Shown here: positions 36,379-47,694 of the stretch, piece by piece
Layout: every line of letters starts with the position of its first letter
Position numbering within the stretch: the first letter of the stretch is position 1
Assembly (NCBI RefSeq): GCF_000002425.4
Contig: NC_037255.1
Coordinates: 2,611,847-2,675,846 of the forward strand
DNA length: 64,000 nt
Direction of reading: 5' to 3'
Origin: Physcomitrium patens
Taxonomy: Eukaryota > Streptophyta > Bryopsida > Funariales > Funariaceae
Program-made: the position numbers and the translations under genes
The notes under the pieces: generated by a model
Told to the model about the DNA's origin: nothing
Databases searched by the model: none
What the model saw: the letters and a program-made list of their open reading frames with translations, nothing else

Positions 36379-38233
36379 TGATGTCGTACTGTAGATGTTT
36401 ACAATATGTAAAAATTAGTTAAAACATATTATATGTTGATAAATCTAGATGTATGTTAGAGTGGCTAATAGATTAAATTAAAAGGAATTGGTATAAGAAA
36501 CTTTACTTTTTTTCTTTACTTCTTTTGATTTTGACATTAAAATATATATATATATATATATATATATAGGACCTAAATGTTTAGTATGAAGCCTTAGGAG
36601 AAGGTGGAAACTTAAGGATGAAAATCTAAACTAGTAGGAGGCTAATTGGGAGGGATGAAAGCAAAGCATGGTCGGATGAAGGCAAGGAATGGGAAACTTC
36701 ATCCCTATTGGTCGAATACCATGTCCAATGGACTTTGAGGAGGCTGCCCGTGACCTTAGGAAGGGTTTCGGTGACTTCAAAGAAAGCATTTGGAGAATAC
36801 AAGATAGGGTTGCAAAGTTTAGGATTTGGGATACAATTTGTGTGCAAAAACTAGGGGATTTGGAGTTAGGGTGAAGAAGTTATAGCCGTTTGAAGTTAAG
36901 GTGTTAATTTAAAACACACTGTTACTCTTTTGAAGATATGAGGAGTTTTATAGCAGATTTGAAGATCGGAGTTTTAAAGCAGATTTTGAAGATCGAAAGG
37001 TGCGACTAGAACAGCAATTTTAAGGCCAACATCTTTCATAAGAGAATTATTATTTTTGTAATTCAAATGAAGAAGTTATAAGGATTTGAAGGCGATACTT
37101 CCAAATCAAAGGCAGTAAGTAAGCGGTTTTGTTTGTAGTAATGGTTGGAGCCATAACTTAAGTGTTCGGATGAATTTTTGGCTCAAACTATTTGAAAAAT
37201 GTAAAATTTTGTGTTAAAAAGCTATACATATAAATTTCGTGGAATTTGAGCTTATAATTTGTGAGATATAAAGAAAATTATATGCAGGTATATAAAGATA
37301 AGGGTTTGAAGTGATTGTTAGGGTTTTCAAGATATCTCAAGATCTGCAATGAGTTTGTAGTTGAAAATTGTTGTAGAAGTTAATAAGAATACATCAGTAC
37401 CTCATGTAAAATTTGAGTTTATTTGGACGGTCGGATTAGGAGATATGAGGTGTTGAATTTCAAAAAAATCTCCACATAAGAATAAACAAGGTTTTAGAAG
37501 ATTTTATCATATTTTAGAAGTTGTGGGTTTCTTGAGGATTGTGTATTTGGTGTAATTACTCAAAAAGGAAAAAATTATATATAAACTTAGGGATTCCCTT
37601 ATTTTCAAGCTTGATTGAATAATTAGTGACTGTCAAGGACAAAGACTCGATGAGGGAAAATATACAAAAATGCTATCTCGATATAATAAGTCAAAATATA
37701 AACAAGTAGATATATTAAAAGGAAACTGGAATGGCTATTGCCACAAGACAAGAAACTAAAGACTCTTGAACCTGGACTAGAAGCAAGAAAGGAGTTGACA
37801 AGAGTGAAGAAGCCTTCACTCTTGTCTCTATATATACTATCTAACTAGGGGCTACGTGGCGACGTTATATAGGACCTCCAATATGTGTTGACTTTGTAGG
37901 ACACATGCCTTGACTTACAAGGCAAGTTTTTCTACGTGTGGGCCACATAGTTAGCTTGATCTTCAAGCTAACAACATGTGTGGCACATGGCCAACTTGTT
38001 GACCACGTTTCTAATCCAAAAAGTCAATTAAAGACACCTATGAAGTCAAAGCAGCGTCTAGGAAGTTTCTAGGAAGCTTTTATATTAAATATTATAGAAT
38101 TAACTTACTTTTATCTACTTTTACTTACTTCTACTTATTTCTATATGTAATTATTAGCTTACATGATTATGGCCGTGACAGTGACAACCAGAAGTCCAGC
38201 GTTTTCTTAAGGCAAACTCTCTCTACCCCGACA
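36379..38233. mobile_element. S3: diverged relative of S1/S2 carrying a nested family D solo LTR
   Basis: Element C's RNase H is interrupted between about 36,378 and 38,234. The inserted DNA resembles S2 in the same orientation around CTTTGAGGAGGCTGCCCG (S2 has CTTTGAGGAGGCTACCCG). Removing the nested 550-bp LTR and its duplicated 5 bp leaves about 1.3 kb, the length of S1 and S2. The ends TGTCG...CGACA fit an LTR. The target duplication is unclear, so the left edge is 36,379-36,382. Confidence 0.6.
37631..38180 (-). mobile_element. Solo LTR of family D nested in S3
   Basis: TGTCAAGGAC...GCCGTGACA with perfect 5-bp target duplication GTGAC (37,626-37,630 and 38,181-38,185). 550 bp. It contains the TATA and hairpin block (TTGACAAGAGT at 37,795-37,805). 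Confidence 0.9.
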
Positions 38234-38249
38234 TATTGGTGCTTCCACT

Positions 38250-39548
38250 GAGAGAGCCTTCTAAATAATGATGCTATTCTTGAAAAGAATCCACAATTGC
38301 AAGAAGTTCTTTATTATGGATCTCATAATTGATTTTTTCTATTGAAAATTTTCTTGAATGAAAGGCTACTAAATGAAGTTTGTCATCTGTTCCCATTTGC
38401 GACAAAATTGCACCCAAAGCAAAGTCTGATGCATCTGTTAAAATAAAGAATGCTTCGGAAAAATCAACACAATATAAGATTGGTGCAGAAACAAACGTTG
38501 TCTTCAAAGATTCAAAAGCAACTTCTGCTTCTTGATTCCATTGGAGTTTGTCTTTACAAGTCAAACGTGTAAGTGGAGCTGCAACTCGAGAGAAGTTTTT
38601 GATGAAGATCCAATAGTAGTTGGCAAATCCCAAAAAGCATTAGACATCTCTTACCATTTTTGGGATCTTCTAATCTATAATAGTTTGAACTTTCTTAGGA
38701 TCCATCATAAGTCCATCATTTGAAATGATGTAAGCTAAAAATTCGACTTGAGTAGTGTGGAATATACACTTTTCTATCTTGGCATAGAGTCCCGCATCTC
38801 TTAATTTTTATAACACACGATGAACATGAAATTCATGTTCTTCTGGATTCTTAGAATAGATCAAGATATCATCTAGATAATAGACCACAAAATCATCCAA
38901 AAACTCTCAAAAAACATCATTCATTAAATGTTAAAAAGCTATTGGTACATTTGTAAGTCCAAAAGGTATGACATTGTATTCAAAATGTTCATACCTAGTT
39001 CGAAACGCAGTCTTCTATTCATCTCCTTCTTTGATGTATTCTAGATTGTATGCTCCCCGGAGATCTATTTTTGTATAGCTCTTAGCTTGATTCAACTGAT
39101 CAAGAAGTCTAGATATTAAAGGTAGTGGATACTTGTTTTTGATGGTAATCTTGTTGAGTCCTTGATAATCAATATATATCCACAATGATCCATCTTTTTT
39201 CTTCACAAATAGAATTTGAGCTCCTATCGGAAATTTAGAATAGTGTATGAAATTTTTGACTAGATTTTCTTCAATATACTCCTTGAATTTAGTCAACTCA
39301 TTTTTTGATAAACTGTAGATTGGTCCGAATGGCGGTTGTGCTCCTTCTTGAAGGTCAATTGAGCAATCATAGGAACGATGTTCTAGGAGTGTATCCACAT
39401 TCTTTTTTTTAAATACATCTTGAAATTCTTGATACTGGCTTGGAATACCACGTGAAGTCTTTGTACCATTAGAAACGACTGTGGCATAAATAAAATATGG
39501 TGATTCTTTCATAGCAACATGCAAGAAAGCTTTTGCACCTATAAACAT
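38250..39548 (-). pseudogene. Element C reverse transcriptase and RNase H
   Basis: The frame at 39,548-39,015 holds the end of protease and RT entry (DCSIDLQEGAQPPFGPIY, FVKKKDGSLWIYIDYQGLN). RT continues to about 38,700 and RNase H lies at 38,633-38,274 (FFILTDASDFALGAILSQM). The order is standard gypsy. Fossil, broken in a few places. Confidence 0.9.
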
Positions 39549-39549
39549 G

Positions 39550-40600
39550 GATTTAATTGAACTGGACTTATGACTGTCTACTTGATTAACTATATTAGTA
39601 GTTATACTTTTAGAAAAAGTAAGACTTTGAGAAATCTAATCTATTTGAGGGTTGTATTTTTCTAACCACGATAAACCTAAAATGACTGGATTAGAAAGAG
39701 ATCTAATGATATTAAATACTACAAAGCTATTATGACCATTGATTATTACTTCTATAAGTAAGTTGAGCATTAATTGTTTTACCTCATATTGTAATCCGTA
39801 GAGAAATTGGCTAATAAGTGAAGCATCATTCCACTTGATATCAGTTGCAAGTTATGGAAATTGTGAAGCATACATCATTACTGATTGATTGCCTTGTTAT
39901 AAAATACAAATTTTATTGGTTGCAACACGAATTATATCATGTTCTCCATACATGGATCGAAACTCTATTAGAAAAACTTCTAAATTATCCAATATTGGAA
40001 CTTATCATTCAAAAAAAGATGAAAACCATGATAGTGTTGAACATGAAAGAAGCGTACTAATGAATCTAACTTGCGATCCAGGAGTTGGATAGCTTTGGGA
40101 TTGAAGTTCAATCACAAGTTGCACTTGATTAATAAATCCTCAAAACTTGGATTTGGTGCCATCAAACTTCTCGGATAGGACAGTTCTTGGTTCTCTAATA
40201 CTGGAAGGGCGTTCCATTATAGAAGAAGAGACATGATTTGGTGCAGATTTTGAAGCAGCTCCAATCATTTCTATATCTTCACTTCCTGCCAATCTTATTG
40301 CTTTTTGTGGTGGTAAATTGAGTTGATGCATCGCAAGCATTAATTCCCTCAATTGCTCTTATATTTGTGCCATTGCACTCTTCATTTCAGCAAGTTATAC
40401 CATGATAATACTTAGAAAAGCAAAGATGTCTAATATCACTCAAGACAAATAGAAGAGAGGACTTGAGAACAAAAAAAATACTAAAGACAATATCAGTTTA
40501 GAAGAGGGTAATCCGCAACTTCTAATATGCTTGTATCTTATCAAGAAAAAGGAGTAATCTACTCTTAATCAAGATAAGATAAAGCTGTGATATTGTAAGT
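39550..40600 (-). pseudogene. Element C gag and protease region
   Basis: A gag-like start is at 40,352-40,140 (MRELMLAMHQLNLPP...SEKFDGTKSKF), followed by decayed gag and protease (about 39,900-39,550). It is shorter than a usual chromovirus gag, so part is probably lost. Confidence 0.6.
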
Positions 40601-40602
40601 GT

Positions 40603-40613
40603 ACTCTTGTCAA
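40603..40613 (-). promoter_or_regulatory. Element C predicted self-priming site
   Basis: On the minus strand TTGACAAGAGT begins two bases after the 5' LTR end. It is the exact reverse complement of ACTCTTGTCAA in the LTR (minus strand of 40,791-40,801), which lies about 30 bases downstream of the start of TATATATA, where the transcript should begin. Confidence 0.65.
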
Positions 40614-40615
40614 TC

Positions 40616-41177
40616 TGTCAAGGACAAGAACTCGATGAAAAAGTAATTCAGACAAGTGAGCCTTTACTCAAAGGAAAGTAACAAAATATAAATAAACAAG
40701 TATGTATATTCAAAGAGAAATTGGAATGGCTATTGCCAAAGACTAGAAAACATGAAGACTCTTGAAACTAGACTCGAAACAAGAAAGAAGTTGACAAGAG
40801 TGAAGAAGGCTTCACTCTTGTCTCTATATATACTATCTAACTAGAGGCTATGTGGCGACGTTCTATAGGACTTGTAATATGTGTTGACTTTATAGGACAC
40901 ATGCCTTGACTTACAAGGCAAGTTTTTCTACGTGTGGATCACATTGTTAGCTTAGTCTTCAAGCTAACAACATGTGTAACACATGGCCAACTTGTTGACC
41001 ACATTTTTAATCCCAAAAAGTCAATTAAAGATACCTATAAAGTCAAAGCATCATCTATAAAGCTTCCAAGAAGCTTCCATATCAAATACTATAGAATTAA
41101 CTTACTTTTATCTACTTTTACTTACTTCTATATATTTATATATGTAATTACTAACTTATATGAGTATGTCTATGACA
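40616..41177 (-). repeat. Element C 5' LTR (family D) with TATA box and 13-bp-stem hairpin
   Basis: 562 bp. Reading the minus strand: TATATATA (about 40,823-40,830), then arms GACAAGAGTGAAG and CTTCACTCTTGTC (40,793-40,822) around a 4-base loop, perfect over 13 bp. The hairpin's second arm is the predicted transcript 5' end. Confidence 0.95.
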
Positions 41178-41182
41178 GAAAG

Positions 41183-42408
41183 TTTATCAAATGGATGTAA
41201 AGATAATATTTTTAAATAGAGATCTTGAAGAAGAAATATACACAAAAAAATATCAAGGCTATACATTAAAAGACAAAGAGACTTTCATCCATAAGCTCTC
41301 TAAAACTCTATGTAGCTTCAAAAAAATTCCAAAATTATGATATAAAATATTAGATAAGTACTTTGTCTTATAATTTTTAAGGAAGATTCATATAGATCAT
41401 AATATTTAAGTATTAAGGACTTCTAATGGATTTATTATTGTTACATTATATATAGATGACTTAATTATATTCTGCAACAACAAAGAACTTCTTTTAAAAA
41501 TAAAATATTACTTAATGGTAAGATTTGAAATAAAAATTTTGAGAGAAATTTATTACATCGTAGGCATGCATGTTAGAAGAAATCAAGAGAGTCATACAAT
41601 TTATTTTAATTGGCCAAATATTTAGAAAATATTCTTGAAAGATTTGGCATAGAAGATTGTAAATCTTTAACTCTACCTCTATATTCTAATAACAAATTAT
41701 CAAGTAACATGAATCCATAAATTTATGAAGGATTTTTTTGTAATAAAGTGTAATTGGCAACTTAGTTTATGCAATGATAGTCACTTGAGTTGATATTCCA
41801 TATGCATTAAGAGTTGTTTGTCAATACATAAAAAAACTTAACCTTTTATATTGTATAACAACTAAGTAATTTTTTTGATGTCTATAAGGCACATTAAATC
41901 ATATGCTATATCAGAGTTGAAGCTCTTTAATTTTTAAATCATTGATTATTGTAATGCAAATTATGGAAGAGATATTGATACTCAATGTTCAACCATTAAA
42001 TATAAATTTTTATTAATTAATTATAATATTAATTAAAATAGCAAGAAATAACCAATGGTTGTATTGTCAACCATCAAAGCAAATTATATGGCATTTATTT
42101 ATGCAACAAAAGAAATAATTTGGATTCACAAATTATTATAAGATAATGGATTTTTACAAGACAATCTTGTGACTATTTTCAATAATAATCAAAGTCACAT
42201 TCTTCTTTCAAAAGATCCTACATTTTATACTTGTACTAAGTTTGTTGATATTGAATATTATTTTGTTTGTGAGAGGATTAAAAATAGTATGATTAAATTA
42301 ATTTTTTGCAAGACTTATGACATTATTGCAAAATTTTTGACTAAAGGTTTAACTTATAAAAAGCATTATAAATTTATGAGGATGATGGAAATCATCAAAT
42401 TAAATTAG
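41183..42408 (+). pseudogene. Element J reverse transcriptase and RNase H, broken
   Basis: RT resumes after element C (VYQMDVKIIFLNRDLEEE at about 41,185) and shows the LYIDDLIIF box near 41,450. RNase H ends at 42,408 (DIIAKFLTKGLTYKKH). Typical copia order before the 3' LTR. Confidence 0.8.
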
Positions 42409-42442
42409 TCTAATTTTTTATTAAATAAGAGTTTTAAAAGAG

Positions 42443-42813
42443 TGTTTGGATACATGTATAATTCTACTTAGATATCATATATTTGACTAATATGTAAATG
42501 GTTAACATTTGATTACTATTGGTTGATAATTTGAGGTTGCTATAAATTGGTGGTACTACCATATAGTCATAAATGGTCTAAAAAGATAATTATCCCTAAA
42601 TCAAATAGATCTTAATGATAAGCTGTTTATTAATATATTTGTACTAGAAAGTCCTTCTAATTAGAGTATGAACTTGTATTATAAGAGCCCAAAGCAAAGA
42701 CTCACTTTATGTGGTTAGTTCTCTTGAATTATCTTTGGTTAGGTGATGAACTAATTTTTATTTACATCATTATGAATCTATTTTAACAATATAATTTCTT
42801 ATATTTTTATACA
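42443..42813 (+). repeat. Element J 3' LTR
   Basis: TGTTTGGATACATG...TTTTATACA, 371 bp, matches 16,738-17,131 with many differences. Confidence 0.8.
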
Positions 42814-43725
42814 TGATTTTGAATTTCTTATATATATGAAAAATTATTAAAGATTCTATTTTTTATCAAATATTATATCTATAAAAAAGAGATAAATTTT
42901 AATTATAAATAATTTTATAATTAAAATTTTTAAAATACCTAAATAAAAAATATAATTTTTGATTTAATTCATTTTAAAGAAAATATCTCAATAGATTCAT
43001 TAATTTTATAATTAATTAAAATATTACAAAGTATATCTATTAAAATGATTCTTAAAATAAATAATCTTCTTTAAATTTTTACTTAAATTTTTATGTTTAT
43101 TCTTAAATTTTCATCTTTTTAAAAATATAAATTTTTATTGAATTTATTTAATAAAAAAAATGAAATATTTTTATAAACATATATATATATATATATATAT
43201 ATATAGATTTTTACTTTAAATTTTTAATTTTAATTTTATTATCTTATATAAGATATTATGATATAAAATCTTATATTTTTTGCATCGATATTAGAAATTT
43301 TATATGATTATTTATAAAAGAAATTAATTTTAAAAATATTTTTTAATTAAAAATATTTATTTTATTTTTAAAATTTATTTAAATCTTGTATCGACGTTGA
43401 TTTTGTTAAATTAATTTGGATTTATTTTTTATATTTATTAAGTAGTCAATTTTTTTAAGGTTTATAGAAATAAAATCAAAAACAAAAAAATACCTCCAAA
43501 TATCATAGAAAATCATATTTTTTAAAAATAATGATCTATTAAAAATATAATAAATATATTTTAAATAATTTTTTAAGTTCTTTATACTATTTATTTTTTA
43601 TATTTTTTTCTATAATATAGAACTCTATAGCTTATAATTTTTATAGTTTAATATTTATAAAATTAATATTTTTTTAAATATATATAAAAATCTTTTAAAG
43701 ATGAAAAATATTCTTTCTAACCTTA
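42814..43725. other. AT-rich non-coding stretch
   Basis: No gene or recognisable element; a (TA)n run at 43,179-43,205. It ends in the CCTTA target duplication of element K (43,721-43,725). Confidence 0.7.
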
Positions 43726-44615
43726 TGTGGTGCCTAGGAAAATCATTTATTTTAAATTTTGTAGAAATAGATTAGGAAAGATCTGAAGAAGAAGCTGTTA
43801 AGTAAGAAGATAGAAGATAAACAGTGAATTAGGAATATAGTGTTAGAAGACTGAAGAGAAGGTCAAAATCCCGAAGATGGTTATCTTGAAGATCTTCGGA
43901 AATTTACATTTGGAAGATGACCTTCAAACAGACCTTCGACCTTCGAGATTAGTGTATCCACAGTTATAACAGATTTCAGTTAGTTAGTTAGAGGTAGGTA
44001 GTTAGACCTTTCCGAACTGGAGTAGTATAAATAGAGAGGGATCTGAGGAAATCAGGATCCTTTGTTCCGGTGGCTGTAGCTATTGAAGGTTGAATTCAGA
44101 TTTCCTCGTCGATACTCTGAGACTCAAGCAGCTTGGTGCTCATCTCTTTTGGTAGTTGAAGCTTTGTGGGAGTAAGTCCCTGTACACAGTGAAGATCCTT
44201 GTCTTGGAGGCAAGAGTAGTTGTGTGGCATCCATAGTAGCATTGAAGGTAGCACACTTCGAGGAAGGTGTTATTCCCTTGCAGTAGACTACCAAATCGAG
44301 AGGACCTGCCTTCAGATTGAGTTTCTGAGCTCGGAATAAAGTGATCATCCATCTCAAGAGACTTTGTTTCATTCCAGATAAGAGAGGATTTGAGTAGAGA
44401 AACTAGAAGATTGTGTATCTGAAGACCTGTTTAGAACTGGCCTTCAACTCGTTGGGTTATGTCTATCACCCAAGAGTCTAAACTAAGAGTGAAGTGACTG
44501 AATGAAGAAGATGTGGCATATTTGTAAGCTATTTGAGATCTTTGACCATTTTCCTCGTGGGATCGACCTGTATTCACCATATACCTACAATCTTGTGGTT
44601 TTGTGAGTCGTTACA
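43726..44615 (+). repeat. Element K 5' LTR
   Basis: TGTGGTGCCT...GTCGTTACA, with TATAAATA at 44,026-44,033. It matches 50,900-51,789 with nine differences over 890 bp. Confidence 0.95.
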
Positions 44616-44629
44616 TACAGTTACATTTT

Positions 44630-44647
44630 TGGCTCCACTGCTGGGGA
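44630..44647 (+). promoter_or_regulatory. Element K primer-binding site
   Basis: TGGCTCCACTGCTGGGGA, 14 bases after the LTR, resembles the TGGCGCCGTTGCCGGGGA site used by plant Tat/Athila-type gypsy elements. Confidence 0.65.
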
Positions 44648-44709
44648 ACTGTGTGCCAAAGAACTCAGACGAGTTGCAACTTCCTCTGATCGGAATCTCA
44701 CCACTATGA

Positions 44710-47694
44710 ATGAGGTCAGAGGACAAAGAAGAACAACATGTGGATGAACGTGCCGAACGCAGAAGACGAAGGGACGAGATTCGAAGGAAGCAAGAGCTAG
44801 AATTGAAGCAGAAGGAGAGTAATTGGATTCCTCCAAGACAGTCAAGAAGAGCTCGAAGCCGATATCCTCCTTCTCCTTCTGGTATCGCTCTGTTCCCACA
44901 AAGAGAGAGATTAGCTGTAAACTTATACAGAGAAGAAGGTGACGAACCGTCGGAAAGCAAGAACGTTGAAGATACGCCTTTAAGTCCATGTTCATCGGAT
45001 TCAGGAAGATCCCCATCTTCCCCGAGGACAAGAAGACATACGACTTCAACAATCTCCTCGTGGACAAAGAAGTCAAGGTGGAATACCAAGACCAAAGGTA
45101 CGGAAGGTGCTGGACCTTCTGAATCCACGGAACCACAGACTTTCCCTGTTCCAGAGATAACTGAGAAACAAGTCGAAGATGTCTTCAGAAACATTGATCC
45201 GAGAACCATCATCGATCAACTAGAACCAGTGGTACTCAAACAGAACCTTAGACTTGATCAACAAGAAGAGGACATCATCCGAGGATCAACACTCGAAGAA
45301 GAAGCAGAAGACAACCCACAGGAGGAAGGTCAACAAGAAGAAGAGCCAGAAGAAGAAGAAAGGGAAGAGCAGACCAATCCAGTACTTTCGAATTTACTCC
45401 CTTCATCTTCCCTAACAGCTCTTCCACCTTCGACAAAAGGGAAGCAACCACCCAGTGTGGCGATCCCAGTTTCAATACCGGCGCCACCACCTCCATCTCC
45501 ACCTTATCCACTGGCGTTAGCTCGTCATAACCCAAAGACTTCAATGGCGTCCAACCCAATCACCAAGCAGACATACATAAAATTCCGAGGAGGGTCCGAT
45601 GAAGAAGATGACGATTACCAAGATGCAGATAACTTCATCAAGAAATTCGAATCTATCTCGTTTGCTAACAAGGAGCATGCAGAAGATGATCGGATACGAA
45701 TCTTCCCTGGTCTTCTTCGAGATCATGCGAGGAATTGGTGGACACACGTCAGTAAAGATGTAACAAACATCAACACCTGGGATAAAATTAAAGACGCTTT
45801 TTTAAAGCGATTTAGGGAGGTGGGCTATGAGCGAAACGTATGGACCCGTCTTAGTCACATAAGACGAAGGAAAAAGGAGAAACTTCAGAATTACGTAGAA
45901 CGATTTCAAGTACTCATTGACAGAGCTGGAGGACTTCGATCTGGGACCAATACGGGTCAAATTTCTAAAGCCCAAGCCACAGATCACTTCATAAGCGGGT
46001 TGAAAGACCCGATTCGATTGTTCTGCAGAGAAAGACAGAACACCCCTCCTACTTTGGACAATGCCATCAGTAGTGTCGAGATATATGAAACGGCACATTA
46101 CAAGAAGGAATCGTGCGGAAGGGAGAAGAATCGTTCGAAGAAGAAGAAGAGAAGGTCAAGCTCTTCTTCAAGCTCGTCGGCATCTTCAGACTCATCGAGC
46201 TCTTCCTTGTCATCTTCCGAAGAAGACACTAGAAGGGCCTCACACAAGAGGAAAGAAAAGAGAAAGAAAGATAGGAAGAAAGAAGAAACGACACCCAGAC
46301 CTAGCATTCCAAAGAAAGAAGATCCTATGGATACTCCTCAAAAAGAAATGGCTGAGTTGAAGATACAGGTGGTTGGTACTCAATCCCCTAGACCAAAACC
46401 TTCCTATCAGCGGCCTAACGTTTGGTGTACCATCTGTCAGAAACCAGGTCATACAGCGAGTGAATGTTATTCCAATCGACCTTCGTATCCTGTACAAAAA
46501 ATGGAGTGGGTCCCTGCATGGGATTACTACGAAGGCTACCAGCAAGAAGACCAGGTATACGTAGCGAAAGAAGTTCCTATACACACACCAATACCACCGA
46601 TCATGATTCCGAGGTATGTGCCAAGAGAATACGCGCAAAACTTGCAACCCAGAATGATGGTACCACACAACTCACCCCCAGGTGCGTGCTTGAACTGTGG
46701 AAAATATGGACACTGGGCAAGGAGCTGCCCAGAACCTCGAAGACAGCTCGGTTATGTACCATTGTGTGGGAACTGTGGGAAACCGGAACATACAGTGGCA
46801 AACTGTGATCAACGTCCAGCACAGCAGAAACCTGCGGTACGTTTCAGTACTGCACCTCTAGTCACAATTCCGAAGGTGGATACTCCAGTAAATTTGGTCT
46901 CATGGGACCATACTAAACCATCGGAAGATCTGGAAATGGAATGGCCTGAGGAATTTAGAGATGATCTTCCGATAGAGGTCTTGAAGGTAGAGACACGAAA
47001 TACTAAGAAACAAAAGAAGAAGGGCACTTCATCTTCATCTTCTGAATCACCCCCACCAAAGAAGAAGAGCGAACGGAAGAATATCAAAATTTCCACTCCT
47101 TCGAAGAAGGAGACACCGAAGCAAGCCATCGCTAGTCCGCATGAAGATAAGCAGCCGACTGCTTTCCCCGCGGACATCCGAGAGGAAGTCCAGGAGCTCA
47201 TCCAGAAGGAAGTACAAGATGAATTGGCACCCGTAGTTCCGGAAAAGAAAGTAGAAGTACCTTCTACGAAGACCATTCAAAAGAAACAAGTTGTGCCAAA
47301 TTACGACGTAGTGGAGGATCTGAAAGGCCAGAAGGCGAATGTGACCTTCGGACAACTTCTAGCAGACAGCAAACCATACAGGAAGTTGGTTGCATCTTCT
47401 CTTCGTCATACGAATGCTAAACGGAAGAGAATACTCCCTACGATATTTCATGTGGAACAAGAAGACCTGGGATCACCAGAGATTGACGTGGAAATTGCAG
47501 GGTGCATTTTGAAGGAAGTGCGAGTAGATTCAGGATCTGGAGTCAATATCATGACAGAGGAGACAGCTCATGATCTGGGCTACCATGATTTCGAAACCAC
47601 TCCTAGAATACTGAGACTAGCAGATGAAACAAGGAGAAAGCCAGCAGGTATTCTTCGAAATGTAGAAAGCCAGCAGGTATTCTTCGAAATGTAG
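44710..47694 (+). pseudogene. Element K gag and protease, one open 994-codon frame
   Basis: A charged N-terminal part of about 270 residues precedes the capsid-type gag domain at about residues 285-430 (WWTHVSKD, LQNYVERFQ). A Ser-rich, Lys-rich linker follows, then three CCHC zinc knuckles near residues 576-590, 660-675 and 688-702 (CTICQKPGHTASEC, CLNCGKYGHWARSC, CGNCGKPEHTVANC). A second Lys/Glu-rich linker leads to a retroviral-type aspartic protease start at the C-terminus (VRVDSGSGVNIMTEE). Three knuckles are unusual, since most plant gypsy gags have one or two. The frame is open, but the element as a whole is broken. Confidence 0.85.

Larger units (their letters stand above)
32221..41177 (-). 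mobile_element. Element C: Ty3/gypsy chromovirus inserted in J, nearly complete in layout
   Basis: LTRs of 562 and 564 bp (40,616-41,177 and 32,221-32,784) are flanked by a perfect 5-bp target duplication GAAAG (32,216-32,220 and 41,178-41,182). On the minus strand the order is LTR, self-priming site, gag, protease/RT, RNase H, integrase, chromodomain, tail, purine tract, LTR. Solo LTR S2 splits integrase and S3 splits RNase H. LTRs differ by several percent, so C is younger than J and F. Roughly ten breaks are spread over the coding part. Confidence 0.95.
16738..42813 (+). mobile_element. Element J: old Ty1/copia element spread over 26 kb by nested insertions
   Basis: Matching LTRs stand at 16,738-17,131 and 42,443-42,813. 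The copia order is recoverable between the insertions: gag at about 17,150-18,347, protease to integrase at about 29,760-32,215, and reverse transcriptase to RNase H at 41,183-42,408. The LTRs differ at about one site in five by eye, so J is the oldest element of this nest. Element F sits in gag and element C at the integrase/RT boundary. Every part is heavily broken. I found no matching target duplication. Confidence 0.8.

Noticed and set aside
36382-38233. A complete small LTR element in place of S3
   Set aside because: The only inner LTR is a solo copy of family D with its own GTGAC duplication; the rest resembles the S-type LTR, so a nested pair of solos explains it better.
40793-40822. 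Transcription terminator or CRISPR-type palindrome
   Set aside because: The hairpin lies at the same place in every family D LTR just after the TATA block; it is part of the LTR, and the DNA is eukaryotic.
44574-45212. 212-codon minus-strand frame
   Set aside because: Shadow of the open gag frame of element K; no independent signals.
46809-47276. 155-codon minus-strand frame in K
   Set aside because: Antisense to the Lys/Glu-rich linker of gag; its Ser/Phe-rich composition is a by-product.
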